Positions 17,341 to 25,785 of a stretch of DNA of 64,000 nt are shown piece by piece. The first letter of the stretch is position 1. The number at the start of each line of letters is the position of its first letter. The notes beneath the pieces were generated by a model. That model was not told the DNA's origin, made no database searches, and saw only the letters and a list, made by a program, of their open reading frames with translations. Source of the stretch: Ruminococcus bromii (GTDB taxonomy: Bacteria > Bacillota > Clostridia > Oscillospirales > Acutalibacteraceae). The position numbers and the translations under genes are program-made. The stretch covers positions 1 through 64,000 of the forward strand of contig NZ_NNSR01000016.1 of the NCBI RefSeq assembly GCF_002834225.1. The letters run 5' to 3'.

Positions 17341-17799
17341 ATATATTTCTCCCTCTGAAATGTTTTGTTTTATATTTTTATTTCTTTATTCTCTTTAACT
17401 CTGTCAGTCTGTTACCTTTTTGAAACAAGACTGTAACCTATATTATAATATTTTATTTATCCGATTGCAAGCAAAAAAGCAAATTTGTAGAACAGGGTAT
17501 CATCACACTGTTTTGCCGTTTAAAAACTGTATAATATTCAGATTTACGGCTTTCAACTCCTTGAAACAATATGTGAATAAATGTGTTGAAAATGTTAATA
17601 ATTTGCTCCTGTTATTCACAATATACCGATATGCGGATAGTGTTATGCAAATTTGGATAGCTACATTCCGTGGATGAATAATTATAAATTTTAGTCCGTG
17701 TTTTTTCATAATGGGCGGTATTGTATAGAAAAGGGTTTGTGTTATACAATATTAATTGAAAAGGCAAACCAAAAAACGACTTAAATAAGGATGTAAAAA
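17341..17799. other. 458-base intergenic region between divergent ddl and acyl-CoA synthetase
   Basis: AT-rich and without a supported gene. A TGTTGAAAATGTTAA sequence (about 17584-17598) recurs, in part, around the end of the U32 peptidase gene at 54.2-54.3 kb. Near the right end lies the TATTGTATA / TATACAATA inverted repeat that may be promoter and operator for the gene at 17800. No terminator or RNA gene was recognised. Confidence 0.5.
17719..17751 (+). promoter_or_regulatory. Inverted repeat over a candidate promoter of the acyl-CoA synthetase
   Basis: TATTGTATA (17719-17727) and TATACAATA (17743-17751) are exact inverted copies. TTGTAT within the first could serve as -35, and TACAAT in the second as -10 with an 18-base spacer. 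The geometry suits an operator bound by a dimer, but no regulator gene is adjacent. Confidence 0.45.
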
Positions 17800-19446
17800 A
17801 TGCAGTTATACAAAAATTTCTGTAAAGAAACTACCGACGAAAACGGAAAACTGACAAGCTTTGAACTTGTGTTTCCCGAAAACTATAATTTTGGCTATGA
17901 TGTTGTTGACAAAATGGCAGAACTTGTGCCGAATGACACGGCAGTTGTGTGGACAAATCCTGAAAAAGAGGAAAAGATTTTCACATACTCCGACATCAGC
18001 AGACTGAGCAATAAAGCCGCAAATGTGTTCAGAAGTCACGGCATTAAAAAGGGCGACAAGGTTCTTGTTATTCTGAAACGAAACTACGAATACTGGTATG
18101 TTGCTCCTGCACTCCACAAGCTGGGTGCGGTTATTATTCCCGCAACAAATCTTCTGACTCAAAGCGACATTTCATATCGCGTAAACACGGCAGGGATAAA
18201 GGCAGCTGTCTGCACTCCCGATGAAACTACCGCCGAAGATATTCTTGCGGTTGCATCTCAGCCGAACACGCTTGAAACCGTTTTTGTTCCGAGAAGACAG
18301 ATTTTCGGTGCGGTTGATTTTACCGAAGAGGTTGAAAACGCTCCCGATACCCTTGAAAGAGTTGAAACAAAAGCAGAAGAGCCTATGGTAATTTACTTTA
18401 CCTCAGGCACAACAGGCTATCCTAAGGCTGTTGAACACAATCATATCTACACACTCGGACACATCATCACGGCAAAATACTGGCAATGTGTAAAAGACGG
18501 CGGACTTCATCTTACCGTTGCCGAAACAGGCTGGGCAAAAGCGTCATGGGGCAAAATCTACGGTCAATGGCTCTGCGGTTCTGCCGTTATGGTCTATGAC
18601 TTTGACAAATTCTCTCCGGGCAAGCTGTTGCGTATAATGGAAAAATACAAGGTTACAACCTTCTGCGCACCGCCGACAGTTTACAGATACTTCATCAAAA
18701 GAGGTATGGACAAGTACGACCTTTCTGCACTTTCTCACCTTACGACAGCAGGCGAGGCACTCAACAACGAAGTTTTTGAAAAGGTGCTTGAGCAAACAGG
18801 AATTGAACTTTGTGAGGGCTTCGGTCAGACAGAATCGGTTCTTATGCTTGCAAACCTCAAGGGCGATAAGGCTGTTGCAGGCTCAATGGGCAAGCCTACT
18901 CCGCTGTATGATGTCCGCATTGTTGACGATGAGTGCAACGAGGTTAAGCAAGGAAAGGTCGGCGAGGTTGTTGTATTTCCTCCAAAGGACAGAAAACAGC
19001 ACGGAATTTTCATCACATACTATAACAATGAAGAATTGTACGAAAAGGTGTGGCGGCACGGTGTTTATCACACGGGCGACACGGCATATAAGGATGAGAA
19101 CGGATATTTCTGGTATGTCGGCAGAGCCGATGACCTTATCAAAACAAGAGGCTTCAGAGTAGGTCCGTTTGAAGTTGAAAATGTTATTATGCAGTACCCG
19201 AATGTGCTTGAATGTGCTGTTATCGGAGTTCCTGATAAGGACAGAGGTCAGGCAATTAAGGCGATTGTCAAGATGGCAGACGGAACGACGCATAACAAGG
19301 AGCTTGAAAACGAAATCAAAACCTTCTGCAACAAGCGTATGGCAAGCTACAAGTGGATTCAGCACCTTGAAATTGTCGATGAATTTCCAAAAACAATCAG
19401 CGGAAAAATCAAGAGAACGGATTTAAGAGAAAATCACAAGGTATAA
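17800..19446 (+). CDS. Acyl-CoA synthetase, AMP-forming
   Basis: A 548-aa adenylate-forming enzyme of the acetyl/medium-chain acyl-CoA synthetase group. It activates a carboxylate to acyl-AMP and then the CoA thioester. Motifs are the P-loop YFTSGTTGYPKAVEHN (about 204-219), the GFGQTESV aromatic/acyl pocket motif, YHTGDTAY, the hinge GRADDLIKTRGFRVGPFEVE and the catalytic Lys in KTISGKIKRTDL. The ACSM-type layout suggests short/medium or aromatic acids; acetate is less likely but cannot be excluded. It is monocistronic with two hairpins after it. Confidence 0.9.
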   Translation: MQLYKNFCKETTDENGKLTSFELVFPENYNFGYDVVDKMAELVPNDTAVVWTNPEKEEKIFTYSDISRLSNKAANVFRSHGIKKGDKVLVILKRNYEYWYVAPALHKLGAVIIPATNLLTQSDISYRVNTAGIKAAVCTPDETTAEDILAVASQPNTLETVFVPRRQIFGAVDFTEEVENAPDTLERVETKAEEPMVIYFTSGTTGYPKAVEHNHIYTLGHIITAKYWQCVKDGGLHLTVAETGWAKASWGKIYGQWLCGSAVMVYDFDKFSPGKLLRIMEKYKVTTFCAPPTVYRYFIKRGMDKYDLSALSHLTTAGEALNNEVFEKVLEQTGIELCEGFGQTESVLMLANLKGDKAVAGSMGKPTPLYDVRIVDDECNEVKQGKVGEVVVFPPKDRKQHGIFITYYNNEELYEKVWRHGVYHTGDTAYKDENGYFWYVGRADDLIKTRGFRVGPFEVENVIMQYPNVLECAVIGVPDKDRGQAIKAIVKMADGTTHNKELENEIKTFCNKRMASYKWIQHLEIVDEFPKTISGKIKRTDLRENHKV

Positions 19447-19452
19447 GAATAA

Positions 19453-19535
19453 TAGGCTGCGAAAAAACAGCCTAACAAAAAATAAGAAGGCACACAACCG
19501 AAAGCGATGACGGTTATGTGCCTTCCTGTTTTTTT
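19453..19535 (+). terminator. Tandem terminator hairpins after the acyl-CoA synthetase
   Basis: A small AGGCTG...CAGCCT hairpin (19453-19472) is followed by a strong one with AAGGCACACAACCG pairing CGGTTATGTGCCTT (19487-19524) and a run of seven T. The second is the main terminator. Confidence 0.85.
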
Positions 19536-19661
19536 AATAAAATTCTCCTATATCTGAAACAACCAAAACCGTTTTACTGTCTATTTGCTAACATCACTTT
19601 TAATATGTCAATTTATTCCGGTGTATAATTTTGCAGACAGATTTTAGTATATTTTTCTGTA

Positions 19662-19700
19662 TTGACAATATTGTCTGTAAATTATACAATAGTATTGTAT
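19662..19700 (+). promoter_or_regulatory. Lipoprotein promoter with two overlapping palindromes
   Basis: TTGACA (19662-19667), 17 bases, then TACAAT (19685-19690). GACAATATTGTC (19664-19675) overlaps the -35, and ATACAATA-G-TATTGTAT (19684-19700) overlaps the -10. Such placement is typical of repressor operators. Confidence 0.65.
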
Positions 19701-19769
19701 CGCTTGTTTTGATGCATATTTGATTTTGCTCTATACAACAGGCTTATTATGTGATGACAGAGGTATAAA

Positions 19770-20585
19770 ATGAACATAACAAAACAGAATTTCAAAAAGA
19801 TTATTTCATCGGGTCTTTTGGCTCTCACGATTGCCGTATTTACAACAGCGTGTTCAGACGCGGCAGGTTCTTCCGCAACTGCCGATACTGCAAGTGTACA
19901 GACAACAGCCGAACAGACAACGAAACAACCGACAAAAGCTAACGCTTCAAATGAATCATTTGATCTAAGGTCACTTCATGTATGCAAAGAAAATGCCGAT
20001 GACGACCTTGTTGGCATATGGCAGATTACGGCAGGCGAGGGTTCGCAGTATAAGGATTTTTACTATATGTTCAACGGAGAAGGCAAGTCTGTTCTTATAA
20101 GCGGAACTTCGGGATATTTCGGCAAATACAGCTACGATACCGATGATGACAACAATCCGACATTCACCACAAAGCTTGTTTTCGGTCTTAACGGAACTTA
20201 CACCTACAAGCTTTCAGATGACAAAAAAACTGCCGAGCTGACAAATACGGATACAAAGGCGGTTTCAACGCTCAAGAAAACAGACGATCCCGACTTTATT
20301 CCCACCCCCGACAAAGACGCATCAATTGACGAAAACCTTGTCGGCTGCTGGATGTCAGACAGCGGCGAATATCTCTGCTTTGACAAGAGCGGAATTATGT
20401 ATCAGAACCTTTTTGACTATATGTTTGCGTTTTCAAACTACACGGCAAAAGACGGTAAAATTGTTTCAACATACACAACCTCCGACAAAAAAACAACAGA
20501 TAAATACACTTATTCTGTTCAAGGCGACACACTTACGCTTAACAATGATACCTACTCTAGAATTTCTTTCAGTGATTTAAAGTGA
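19770..20585 (+). CDS. Predicted lipoprotein with two beta-rich repeats
   Basis: A 271-aa secreted lipoprotein. The N-terminus has a basic start, a hydrophobic stretch (about 14-25) and a lipobox ending TTACS with the modified cysteine near residue 28, then a Ser/Thr/Gln-rich linker. Two similar modules follow (about 70-165 and 190-271), each opening with LVGIW/LVGCW and containing alternating Tyr/Thr/Lys strands, similar to small DUF-type lipocalin-like domains common in gut Firmicutes. No function is known. Its promoter overlaps two palindromes, so expression is probably controlled. Confidence 0.75.
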   Translation: MNITKQNFKKIISSGLLALTIAVFTTACSDAAGSSATADTASVQTTAEQTTKQPTKANASNESFDLRSLHVCKENADDDLVGIWQITAGEGSQYKDFYYMFNGEGKSVLISGTSGYFGKYSYDTDDDNNPTFTTKLVFGLNGTYTYKLSDDKKTAELTNTDTKAVSTLKKTDDPDFIPTPDKDASIDENLVGCWMSDSGEYLCFDKSGIMYQNLFDYMFAFSNYTAKDGKIVSTYTTSDKKTTDKYTYSVQGDTLTLNNDTYSRISFSDLK

Positions 20586-20643
20586 TGAATCACCGTTGAT
20601 TCAATGTTGAAAATTTTTCGTATTTTCTTAACATCATAACAAC

Positions 20644-20674
20644 AATCCCCGAACACAAAAAATGTTCGGGGATT
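20644..20674. terminator. Bidirectional terminator, lipoprotein / DUF2752 gene
   Basis: AATCCCCGAACA pairs perfectly with TGTTCGGGGATT. Convergent genes flank it, and its sequence closely resembles the terminator at 5683-5716. Confidence 0.85.
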
Positions 20675-20701
20675 TCTTATTTTCAGAAAGTTATTAACAT
20701 C

Positions 20702-21100
20702 TTATCCGTACGGTCTTAAAAAATCAAAGGGAGGGAGATTTCTCACAACTCCGAAAACGAGCAGTATTCCTATCAGTACAAATGTGAGAACCGTGTCAAA
20801 TTTTTTCAGAGTAAGCCTGCCGTATCTTATGTAGCCGTAAAGCATTTTTCCGAGCAGATACAGAATGAACGGTGAGATTACAAACAAAACCTGATTGCAC
20901 TCAAAAGCACCTTTAAAATCAAGCCGCAGAATATGTGTAAGCATACCGGTTACACCGCAGCCGGGACAATAAAATCCCGTTATTTTGCGAAAAACACAAG
21001 GAATTGCAAAGCCTGTAAACGAAACAATTAAATAATATAAAACACCGGCTGCGACCAAAATAATCGCAGCCGTTGAAAATTTTAATAATCTTTTTTTCAT
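20702..21100 (-). CDS. DUF2752 small membrane protein
   Basis: A 132-aa protein with three to four hydrophobic helices and the family motif YCPGCGVTG after the first helix. DUF2752 proteins have no established function; the CPGCG cysteines are their hallmark. It follows the DUF4234 gene by only 3 bases, so they are one transcript. No further evidence of role can be read from the sequence. Confidence 0.8.
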   Translation of the reverse strand: MKKRLLKFSTAAIILVAAGVLYYLIVSFTGFAIPCVFRKITGFYCPGCGVTGMLTHILRLDFKGAFECNQVLFVISPFILYLLGKMLYGYIRYGRLTLKKFDTVLTFVLIGILLVFGVVRNLPPFDFLRPYG

Positions 21101-21103
21101 TGA

Positions 21104-21457
21104 TTACTGTGGAGGAAGCATCTTGTTAAGCTCACTCTGCATAAGAGCATAAGAAACAATGCTAAGACCAACGATTGAAAGTATAAGATAAAGTACCGAA
21201 GCACTTGAATCAACCATAATACCTCTCTGCATCTTTGCTTCATTGAGCTTTTCGCCCTGCTTGTAGCACCAGTAATAACCGTAAATACCGCAAGTTACAA
21301 GTGTAAGCAGAAATACGACTCCGCCTGATGTGCCGTCCTGCTGATGACCTGAAACATAGTTTGTTTCGTCATTGAGCATAATGAGCCAGTAAATTCCGTA
21401 AATACCGCAAGTGATGATTGAAAGAAGGATTGCAATACCTACACTTCTCTGTTTCAT
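21104..21457 (-). CDS. DUF4234 small membrane protein
   Basis: A 117-aa protein with three hydrophobic segments and the paired TCGIYGIYWLIMLNDE and TCGIYGYYWCYKQGEKLNE repeats that define DUF4234. The duplicated TCGIYG...W element sits at about residues 16-31 and 57-75. Function is unknown. A near-consensus promoter containing a palindrome lies immediately upstream, and the DUF2752 gene follows. Confidence 0.8.
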   Translation of the reverse strand: MKQRSVGIAILLSIITCGIYGIYWLIMLNDETNYVSGHQQDGTSGGVVFLLTLVTCGIYGYYWCYKQGEKLNEAKMQRGIMVDSSASVLYLILSIVGLSIVSYALMQSELNKMLPPQ

Positions 21458-21503
21458 AATAATTACCTCCGTTTACCTCTTTCAAGGGATTTTAGCAAGG
21501 TAA

Positions 21504-21532
21504 ATTATACCATTTGTACGGTACAATGTCAA
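21504..21532 (-). promoter_or_regulatory. Promoter with spacer palindrome for the DUF4234-DUF2752 unit
   Basis: On the minus strand TTGACA (21532-21527), a 17-base spacer, then TATAAT (21509-21504): a full consensus promoter. TTGTAC-G-GTACAA (21514-21526) fills most of the spacer, a good place for a repressor. Confidence 0.75.
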
Positions 21533-21592
21533 TATAATTTTGTTTTAATATTTGCTATGGTTTGCTGAACTTTGGGCAGATGCCGCATAAGA

Positions 21593-22873
21593 TTATTTAA
21601 TAACCTCCATACCGCCCATATAAGGACGAAGAACCTCAGGAATCCTGATTGTGCCGTCCTCGTTAAGGTTGTTCTCAAGGAATGCGATGAGCATTCTCGG
21701 AGGAGCAACAACCGTGTTGTTAAGAGTATGTGCAAAGTATTTCCTGCCATCCTCGCCTGCAACCCTGATTTTAAGGCGGCGAGCCTGTGCGTCACCGAGG
21801 TTTGAACATGAACCAACCTCAAAATATTTTTTCTGACGGGGTGACCATGCTTCAACATCAAGTGAACGAACCTTGAGGTCTGCAAGGTCGCCCGAACAAC
21901 ATTCGAGTGTACGAACAGGAATATCCATTGAACGGAAAAGGTCTACTGTGTTCTGCCAAAGCTTGTCAAACCACATTTTGCTGTCCTCAGGCTTACAAAC
22001 AACAATCATTTCCTGCTTTTCAAACTGATGAATTCTGTAAACGCCTCTCTCCTCAATGCCGTGAGCACCCTTTTCTTTTCTGAAACAAGGCGAATAGCTT
22101 GTGAGAGTGTAAGGAAGATTTTCTTCCTTGTTGATTGTGTCAATGAACTTACCAATCATTGAATGTTCGCTTGTGCCGATAAGATAAAGGTCCTCGCCCT
22201 CAATCTTGTACATCATTGAATCCATCTCGGCAAAGCTCATAACGCCTGTTACAACATTACTTCTGATCATAAAAGGCGGTACACAGTATGTGAAACCTCT
22301 GTTAATCATAAAATCACGGGCATATGCGATTACTGCACTGTGAAGTCTTGCAATATCGCCCATAAGATAATAGAAACCGTTACCAGCAACCTTTCTTGCA
22401 GAATCAAGGTCGATACCATTGAATTTTTCCATAATTTCTGTGTGATAAGGAATTTCAAAATCAGGTACAAACGGATCGCCGAATTTCTCAATTTCAACAT
22501 TCTGACTGTCATCCTTACCAATCGGAACAGACGGATCAATAATGTTTGGAATCTGCATCATAATTTCTGTTACCTTTGCAGAAAGGTCTGCCTCCTGCTT
22601 TTCAAGCTCTGCAAGCTGCTCTGCCTGCTTTGTAACCTCTTCTTTAAGAGCCATGCCCTCTTCTTTTTTACCCTGAGCCATAAGAGCGCCAATCTGCTTT
22701 GAGATTTTGTTTCTGTTTGAACGAAGCTCGTCCGCCTGCTTTTTAACAGCTCTGCTCTGCTCATCAAGTTCAATTACCTGATCAACAAGCGGAAGTTTGT
22801 GGTCTTGAAACTTCTTTTTGATATTTTCTTTTACTGCGTCGGGATTTTCTCTTAAAAATTTAATATCTATCAT
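21593..22873 (-). CDS. serS: Seryl-tRNA synthetase
   Basis: A 426-aa class II synthetase charging tRNA-Ser. The long N-terminal coiled coil (about residues 30-100) reaches the tRNA variable arm; the catalytic part shows IGTSEHSMIG, motif 2 FRKEKGAHGIEERGVYRIHQFEK and motif 3 FAHTLNNTVVAPPRMLIA. It follows parB after a 24-base gap on the same strand. No T-box is visible before it, so it is probably carried by the parAB transcript. Confidence 0.97.
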   Translation of the reverse strand: MIDIKFLRENPDAVKENIKKKFQDHKLPLVDQVIELDEQSRAVKKQADELRSNRNKISKQIGALMAQGKKEEGMALKEEVTKQAEQLAELEKQEADLSAKVTEIMMQIPNIIDPSVPIGKDDSQNVEIEKFGDPFVPDFEIPYHTEIMEKFNGIDLDSARKVAGNGFYYLMGDIARLHSAVIAYARDFMINRGFTYCVPPFMIRSNVVTGVMSFAEMDSMMYKIEGEDLYLIGTSEHSMIGKFIDTINKEENLPYTLTSYSPCFRKEKGAHGIEERGVYRIHQFEKQEMIVVCKPEDSKMWFDKLWQNTVDLFRSMDIPVRTLECCSGDLADLKVRSLDVEAWSPRQKKYFEVGSCSNLGDAQARRLKIRVAGEDGRKYFAHTLNNTVVAPPRMLIAFLENNLNEDGTIRIPEVLRPYMGGMEVIK

Positions 22874-22897
22874 TTTAAAATACCTCTTTATGTAATG

Positions 22898-23746
22898 TTA
22901 TTTAAGTTTGTTTGAAAGCTCTGTGAGTTCTTCATCAGAGTAAAATTCAATTTGAAGTACGCCGCCCTGTTTACCCTTGCTCTTTGAAACGCTGATTTTT
23001 CGTCCAAGGCTTTCGGACAGTGCAAGCTCAACCATACTGTAGAACGAAGGCTTTTTCTCAGGCTTTTCTTTCTTCTGAACTGTCGGCTTTTTTTTGCAGA
23101 TTTTTTCAACCTGTCTTACCGAAAGGTCTTTTGCCACAATTTCATCTGCAAGCTCCGTCATAAGCTCTTCGTTCTCAAGCGTAAGCAACGCTCTTGCATG
23201 ACCTGCCGAGATTTTGCCGTCTTTCAGATATTCCATTATGTTATCGGGAAGTTTAAGGAGTCTTAATGCGTTTGCAACTGCGGGACGGGATTTTCCGACC
23301 GACTTTGCAACCTCTTCCTGCGAAAAGCCGTGTTCATCAATAAGTGCCTTGTATCCGAGAGCTTCTTCAACAGGGCTTAAATCCTCACGCTGAAGATTTT
23401 CAATAAGAGCAATCTCCATTGTTTCGGTATCGGTAAGCTCCTTGATTATAACAGGGACTTCGGTAAGGCCTGCCATACGGCTTGCTCTGTATCTTCTCTC
23501 GCCTGCCACAATCTGATAACCGCCGAGTGTGAGCGGACGAACAAGCAACGGCTGTAACAGTCCGTGCTGTGAAATACTCTCTGCAAGCTCCGACAAAGCC
23601 TGTTCGTCAAATTCTTTTCTCGGCTGAGTACGGTTCGGTTCAATCTCCGAAATTTTGAGTGTTACTGTTCCGCCGTCTGTTTCGGAATCGTTTTCTATAA
23701 ATATTGCGTTCAGACCTTTTCCAAGGCCACCGAGTTTTTTTGCCAA
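22898..23746 (-). CDS. parB: Chromosome-partitioning protein ParB (Spo0J)
   Basis: A 282-aa ParB CTPase/DNA-clamp protein that loads at parS and spreads to organise the origin. The N-terminal GERRYRA motif and the preceding LLVRPL belong to the CTP-binding domain, followed by the helix-turn-helix (FSQEEVAKSVGKSRPAVANALRLL) and a short C-terminal dimer domain. It starts at a TTG, preceded by GGAAAGGAGAG. The parA gene lies one base upstream, and parS sites exist at 24.65 and 26.88 kb. Confidence 0.95.
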   Translation of the reverse strand: MAKKLGGLGKGLNAIFIENDSETDGGTVTLKISEIEPNRTQPRKEFDEQALSELAESISQHGLLQPLLVRPLTLGGYQIVAGERRYRASRMAGLTEVPVIIKELTDTETMEIALIENLQREDLSPVEEALGYKALIDEHGFSQEEVAKSVGKSRPAVANALRLLKLPDNIMEYLKDGKISAGHARALLTLENEELMTELADEIVAKDLSVRQVEKICKKKPTVQKKEKPEKKPSFYSMVELALSESLGRKISVSKSKGKQGGVLQIEFYSDEELTELSNKLK

Positions 23747-23747
23747 A

Positions 23748-24515
23748 TCAGCCTCTCTCCTTTCCGACTATTTCTTCGGCAAGGGTCATATATGCCTGAC
23801 TGCCCTTGCAGGATTTGTCATAGTAGATAACGGGCATACCAAAGCTTGGTGCTTCGGAGAGCCTGACTCCCCTCGGAATTACGGTTTTAAAAACCTTTCG
23901 TGGAAAGAATTTTTTCACTTCATCTACTACCTGCTGTGTAAGATTAAGTCGTCCGTCATACATTGTAAGCAAAACGCCTTCAATCTCTATTGATTCGTTG
24001 TACTGCCTTTTTATTCTTCGTACCGTGTTGATAAGCTGTGACAATCCCTCAAGTGCATAATACTCGCATTGAATCGGCACAAGGAATGTGTCGGCAACCG
24101 TCAATGCATTTGCCGTAATAAGTCCGAGTGACGGAGGACAGTCTATGATTATGTAATCGTAGTACTGCTTTATCGGGAGCAAGGCATTCTTTAGAAGTGC
24201 CTCTCTGTGCGGTTTTTCCGCAATTTCAAGCTCTGCGGCAGCCAGATCAAGGCTTGACGGAAGAATATGCAGATTGTCATACGGAGTTGTAAGAACACAT
24301 TGCTCGGCCTTTGCACCGTCAACAAGAATCGAATAGGTTGAATACTTTACTTTGCTCTTATCAATGGCGACACCGCTTGTGGCATTTCCCTGCGGATCAG
24401 CGTCAACAAGGAGTGTTTTCTTGCCCATTTTTCCCAGACAAGCCGCAAGATTAACGGAGGTTGTGGTCTTCCCCACACCTCCCTTTTGGTTTGATACTGC
24501 AATTATTTTTGCCAA
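23748..24515 (-). CDS. parA: Chromosome-partitioning ATPase ParA (Soj)
   Basis: A 255-aa deviant-Walker ATPase. The P-loop KGGVGKT has K11 and K16, and the DADPQGN switch and IIDCPPSLG Walker B stretches are present. It forms ATP dimers on DNA and, in Bacillus-type bacteria, also controls DnaA. The start is TTG with AAGGTGATTT upstream. It heads the parA-parB-serS unit. Confidence 0.96.
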   Translation of the reverse strand: MAKIIAVSNQKGGVGKTTTSVNLAACLGKMGKKTLLVDADPQGNATSGVAIDKSKVKYSTYSILVDGAKAEQCVLTTPYDNLHILPSSLDLAAAELEIAEKPHREALLKNALLPIKQYYDYIIIDCPPSLGLITANALTVADTFLVPIQCEYYALEGLSQLINTVRRIKRQYNESIEIEGVLLTMYDGRLNLTQQVVDEVKKFFPRKVFKTVIPRGVRLSEAPSFGMPVIYYDKSCKGSQAYMTLAEEIVGKERG

Positions 24516-24652
24516 AAAATCACCTTGTCTTTTGTTTTTATGACTTTTATATCTTTTACTCTAAAATTATATCATACTGCACACCATTTTTAAAGCTATT
24601 TTAAAGATTTTTTGGGATTTGCGGCAACTTTTTTTCTTAATCAAAACACAAA

Positions 24653-24668
24653 TGTTTCACGTGAAACA
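24653..24668. other. parS: parS site (intergenic)
   Basis: TGTTTCACGTGAAACA, an exact match to the 16-bp Bacillus-type parS palindrome to which ParB binds, sits 140 bases upstream of parA and beside the noc-like gene. Confidence 0.95.
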
Positions 24669-24704
24669 ATTACTGTATAACCAAAAAAATAAAAACTATA
24701 CAAC

Positions 24705-24738
24705 GCAAAAAGCCGCACATTTCTGTGCGACTCTTTGC
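24705..24738 (-). terminator. Terminator after the noc-like gene
   Basis: On the minus strand GCAAAGAGTCGCACA pairs with TGTGCGGCTTTTTGC around a short loop, with the T-run inside the descending arm. Confidence 0.7.
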
Positions 24739-24803
24739 AAGGGGTTTAGATAAGGAAATGGGTATGAGTGGAACGGATGCTTTCGCATCCTCCGGAAAGT
24801 GAA

Positions 24804-25640
24804 TTAAGCAGTTTTTTCTGCGTCAGGCTTTTGATGTCTTTTAGGAATCCGTATTGTGTATTCAATAAAATTGTCTGTGTCTTTTTTGTTTGATTGTGCA
24901 TCGATTCCTGCAAGACGCATAGTATCAATAGCCTTGTTAATTGTGTTAAGAAAAATTCGTAGGTCTTTTATCACCGCTTTGCTTGTACCTTTGGATTTTA
25001 TTGTTTTCGGTACAGAATTGATTAAAATGCCGACGAGCTCATCAGTCTGACTTGTGTTGAGATTTTCCGAAATTATTTTTGACAAAGCCTCATGTCTTAA
25101 AGCGTCATCTTCAATTCTCAAAAGAGCCCTTGCGTGCCTTTCGGTTAATCCGGCGTTTACAATCCACTCCTGTTCCTCATATGTAAGACGAAGAAGTCTT
25201 AATTTATTTGCAATAGTAGATTGACTCTTCCCCAGTCGGTTCGCTGCTTCCTCTTGGGTAAGACCGTAACGCCTGATCAGCTTTGAAATCCCGCGAGCTT
25301 CCTCGAATATACCGAGGTCGCTGCGCTGGAGATTTTCAAGGAGAGCATAAATGGCTGACTCTTTTTCTGAACACTTTAAAACGATGCATGGCACCTTTCG
25401 CAGACCTGCCAAAACCGAAGCCCTAAGGCGGCGTTCACCTGCCACAAGCTCATACTCCGCAGCCGAGATTTTTCTCACCGAAAGCGGCTGCAAGATACCG
25501 TTTTCGCTGATTGATGTGGAAAGAGCTGCAAGTTCGGTTTCATCAAAGGTTTTGCGAGGTTGTGCTTTGTTCGGTCTGATTTTAACAATCGGAATCTCTA
25601 AAACTTTATTATCGTTTTTGAGCATAAAATTCAACCGCAT
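24804..25640 (-). CDS. noc: ParB-family protein in the Noc position
   Basis: A ParB-like DNA-binding protein lying between rsmG and parA, exactly where the nucleoid-occlusion gene noc is found in Bacillus and relatives. The CTP-binding region has GERRLRASVLAGLRKVPCIVL and the helix-turn-helix is YGLTQEEAANRLGKSQSTIANKLRLLRL. From the ATG at 25640 it has 278 aa; starts at 25661, 25640 and 25625 are all possible because none has a clear ribosome-binding site. Noc blocks division over the chromosome by binding its own site, ATTTCCCGGGAAAT in Bacillus; no such site was noticed here. It could instead be a second Spo0J. Confidence 0.75.
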   Translation of the reverse strand: MRLNFMLKNDNKVLEIPIVKIRPNKAQPRKTFDETELAALSTSISENGILQPLSVRKISAAEYELVAGERRLRASVLAGLRKVPCIVLKCSEKESAIYALLENLQRSDLGIFEEARGISKLIRRYGLTQEEAANRLGKSQSTIANKLRLLRLTYEEQEWIVNAGLTERHARALLRIEDDALRHEALSKIISENLNTSQTDELVGILINSVPKTIKSKGTSKAVIKDLRIFLNTINKAIDTMRLAGIDAQSNKKDTDNFIEYTIRIPKRHQKPDAEKTA

Positions 25641-25741
25641 CGCCTCAATGTCCGTTAGCATCAGGGGTTGTCCCTGTGCTATTATAATAACATAAGCACG
25701 GTGCGGTTGTTGTCGCTTTGTGAGCAACTTTTTTAAAATGT

Positions 25742-25758
25742 TTTACCATAAAATGGTA
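25742..25758. promoter_or_regulatory. Palindrome upstream of the noc-like gene
   Basis: TTACCAT-AAA-ATGGTAA, a perfect inverted repeat in the gap between rsmG and the noc-like gene. It lacks a G+C stem, so it reads more like an operator than a terminator. Confidence 0.3.
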
Positions 25759-25785
25759 ATTTATCAAAAAAGCTGTCGAAATTTA

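Larger units (their letters stand above)
19447..19769. other. Intergenic region before the lipoprotein gene
   Basis: The left part holds the two terminator hairpins. The right part is AT-rich and carries the lipoprotein promoter with overlapping palindromes. No further gene or RNA is seen. Confidence 0.5.
24516..24803. other. parS-containing intergenic region between parA and the noc-like gene
   Basis: Contains a candidate promoter for parA (a TATAAT-like element on the minus strand near 24570), one exact parS site, and the hairpin that ends the noc-like gene. No coding sequence is supported. Confidence 0.6.

Noticed and set aside
17420-17709. Short frames in the gap before the acyl-CoA synthetase
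   Set aside because: They lack start signals and are AT-rich low-complexity products of a non-coding gap.
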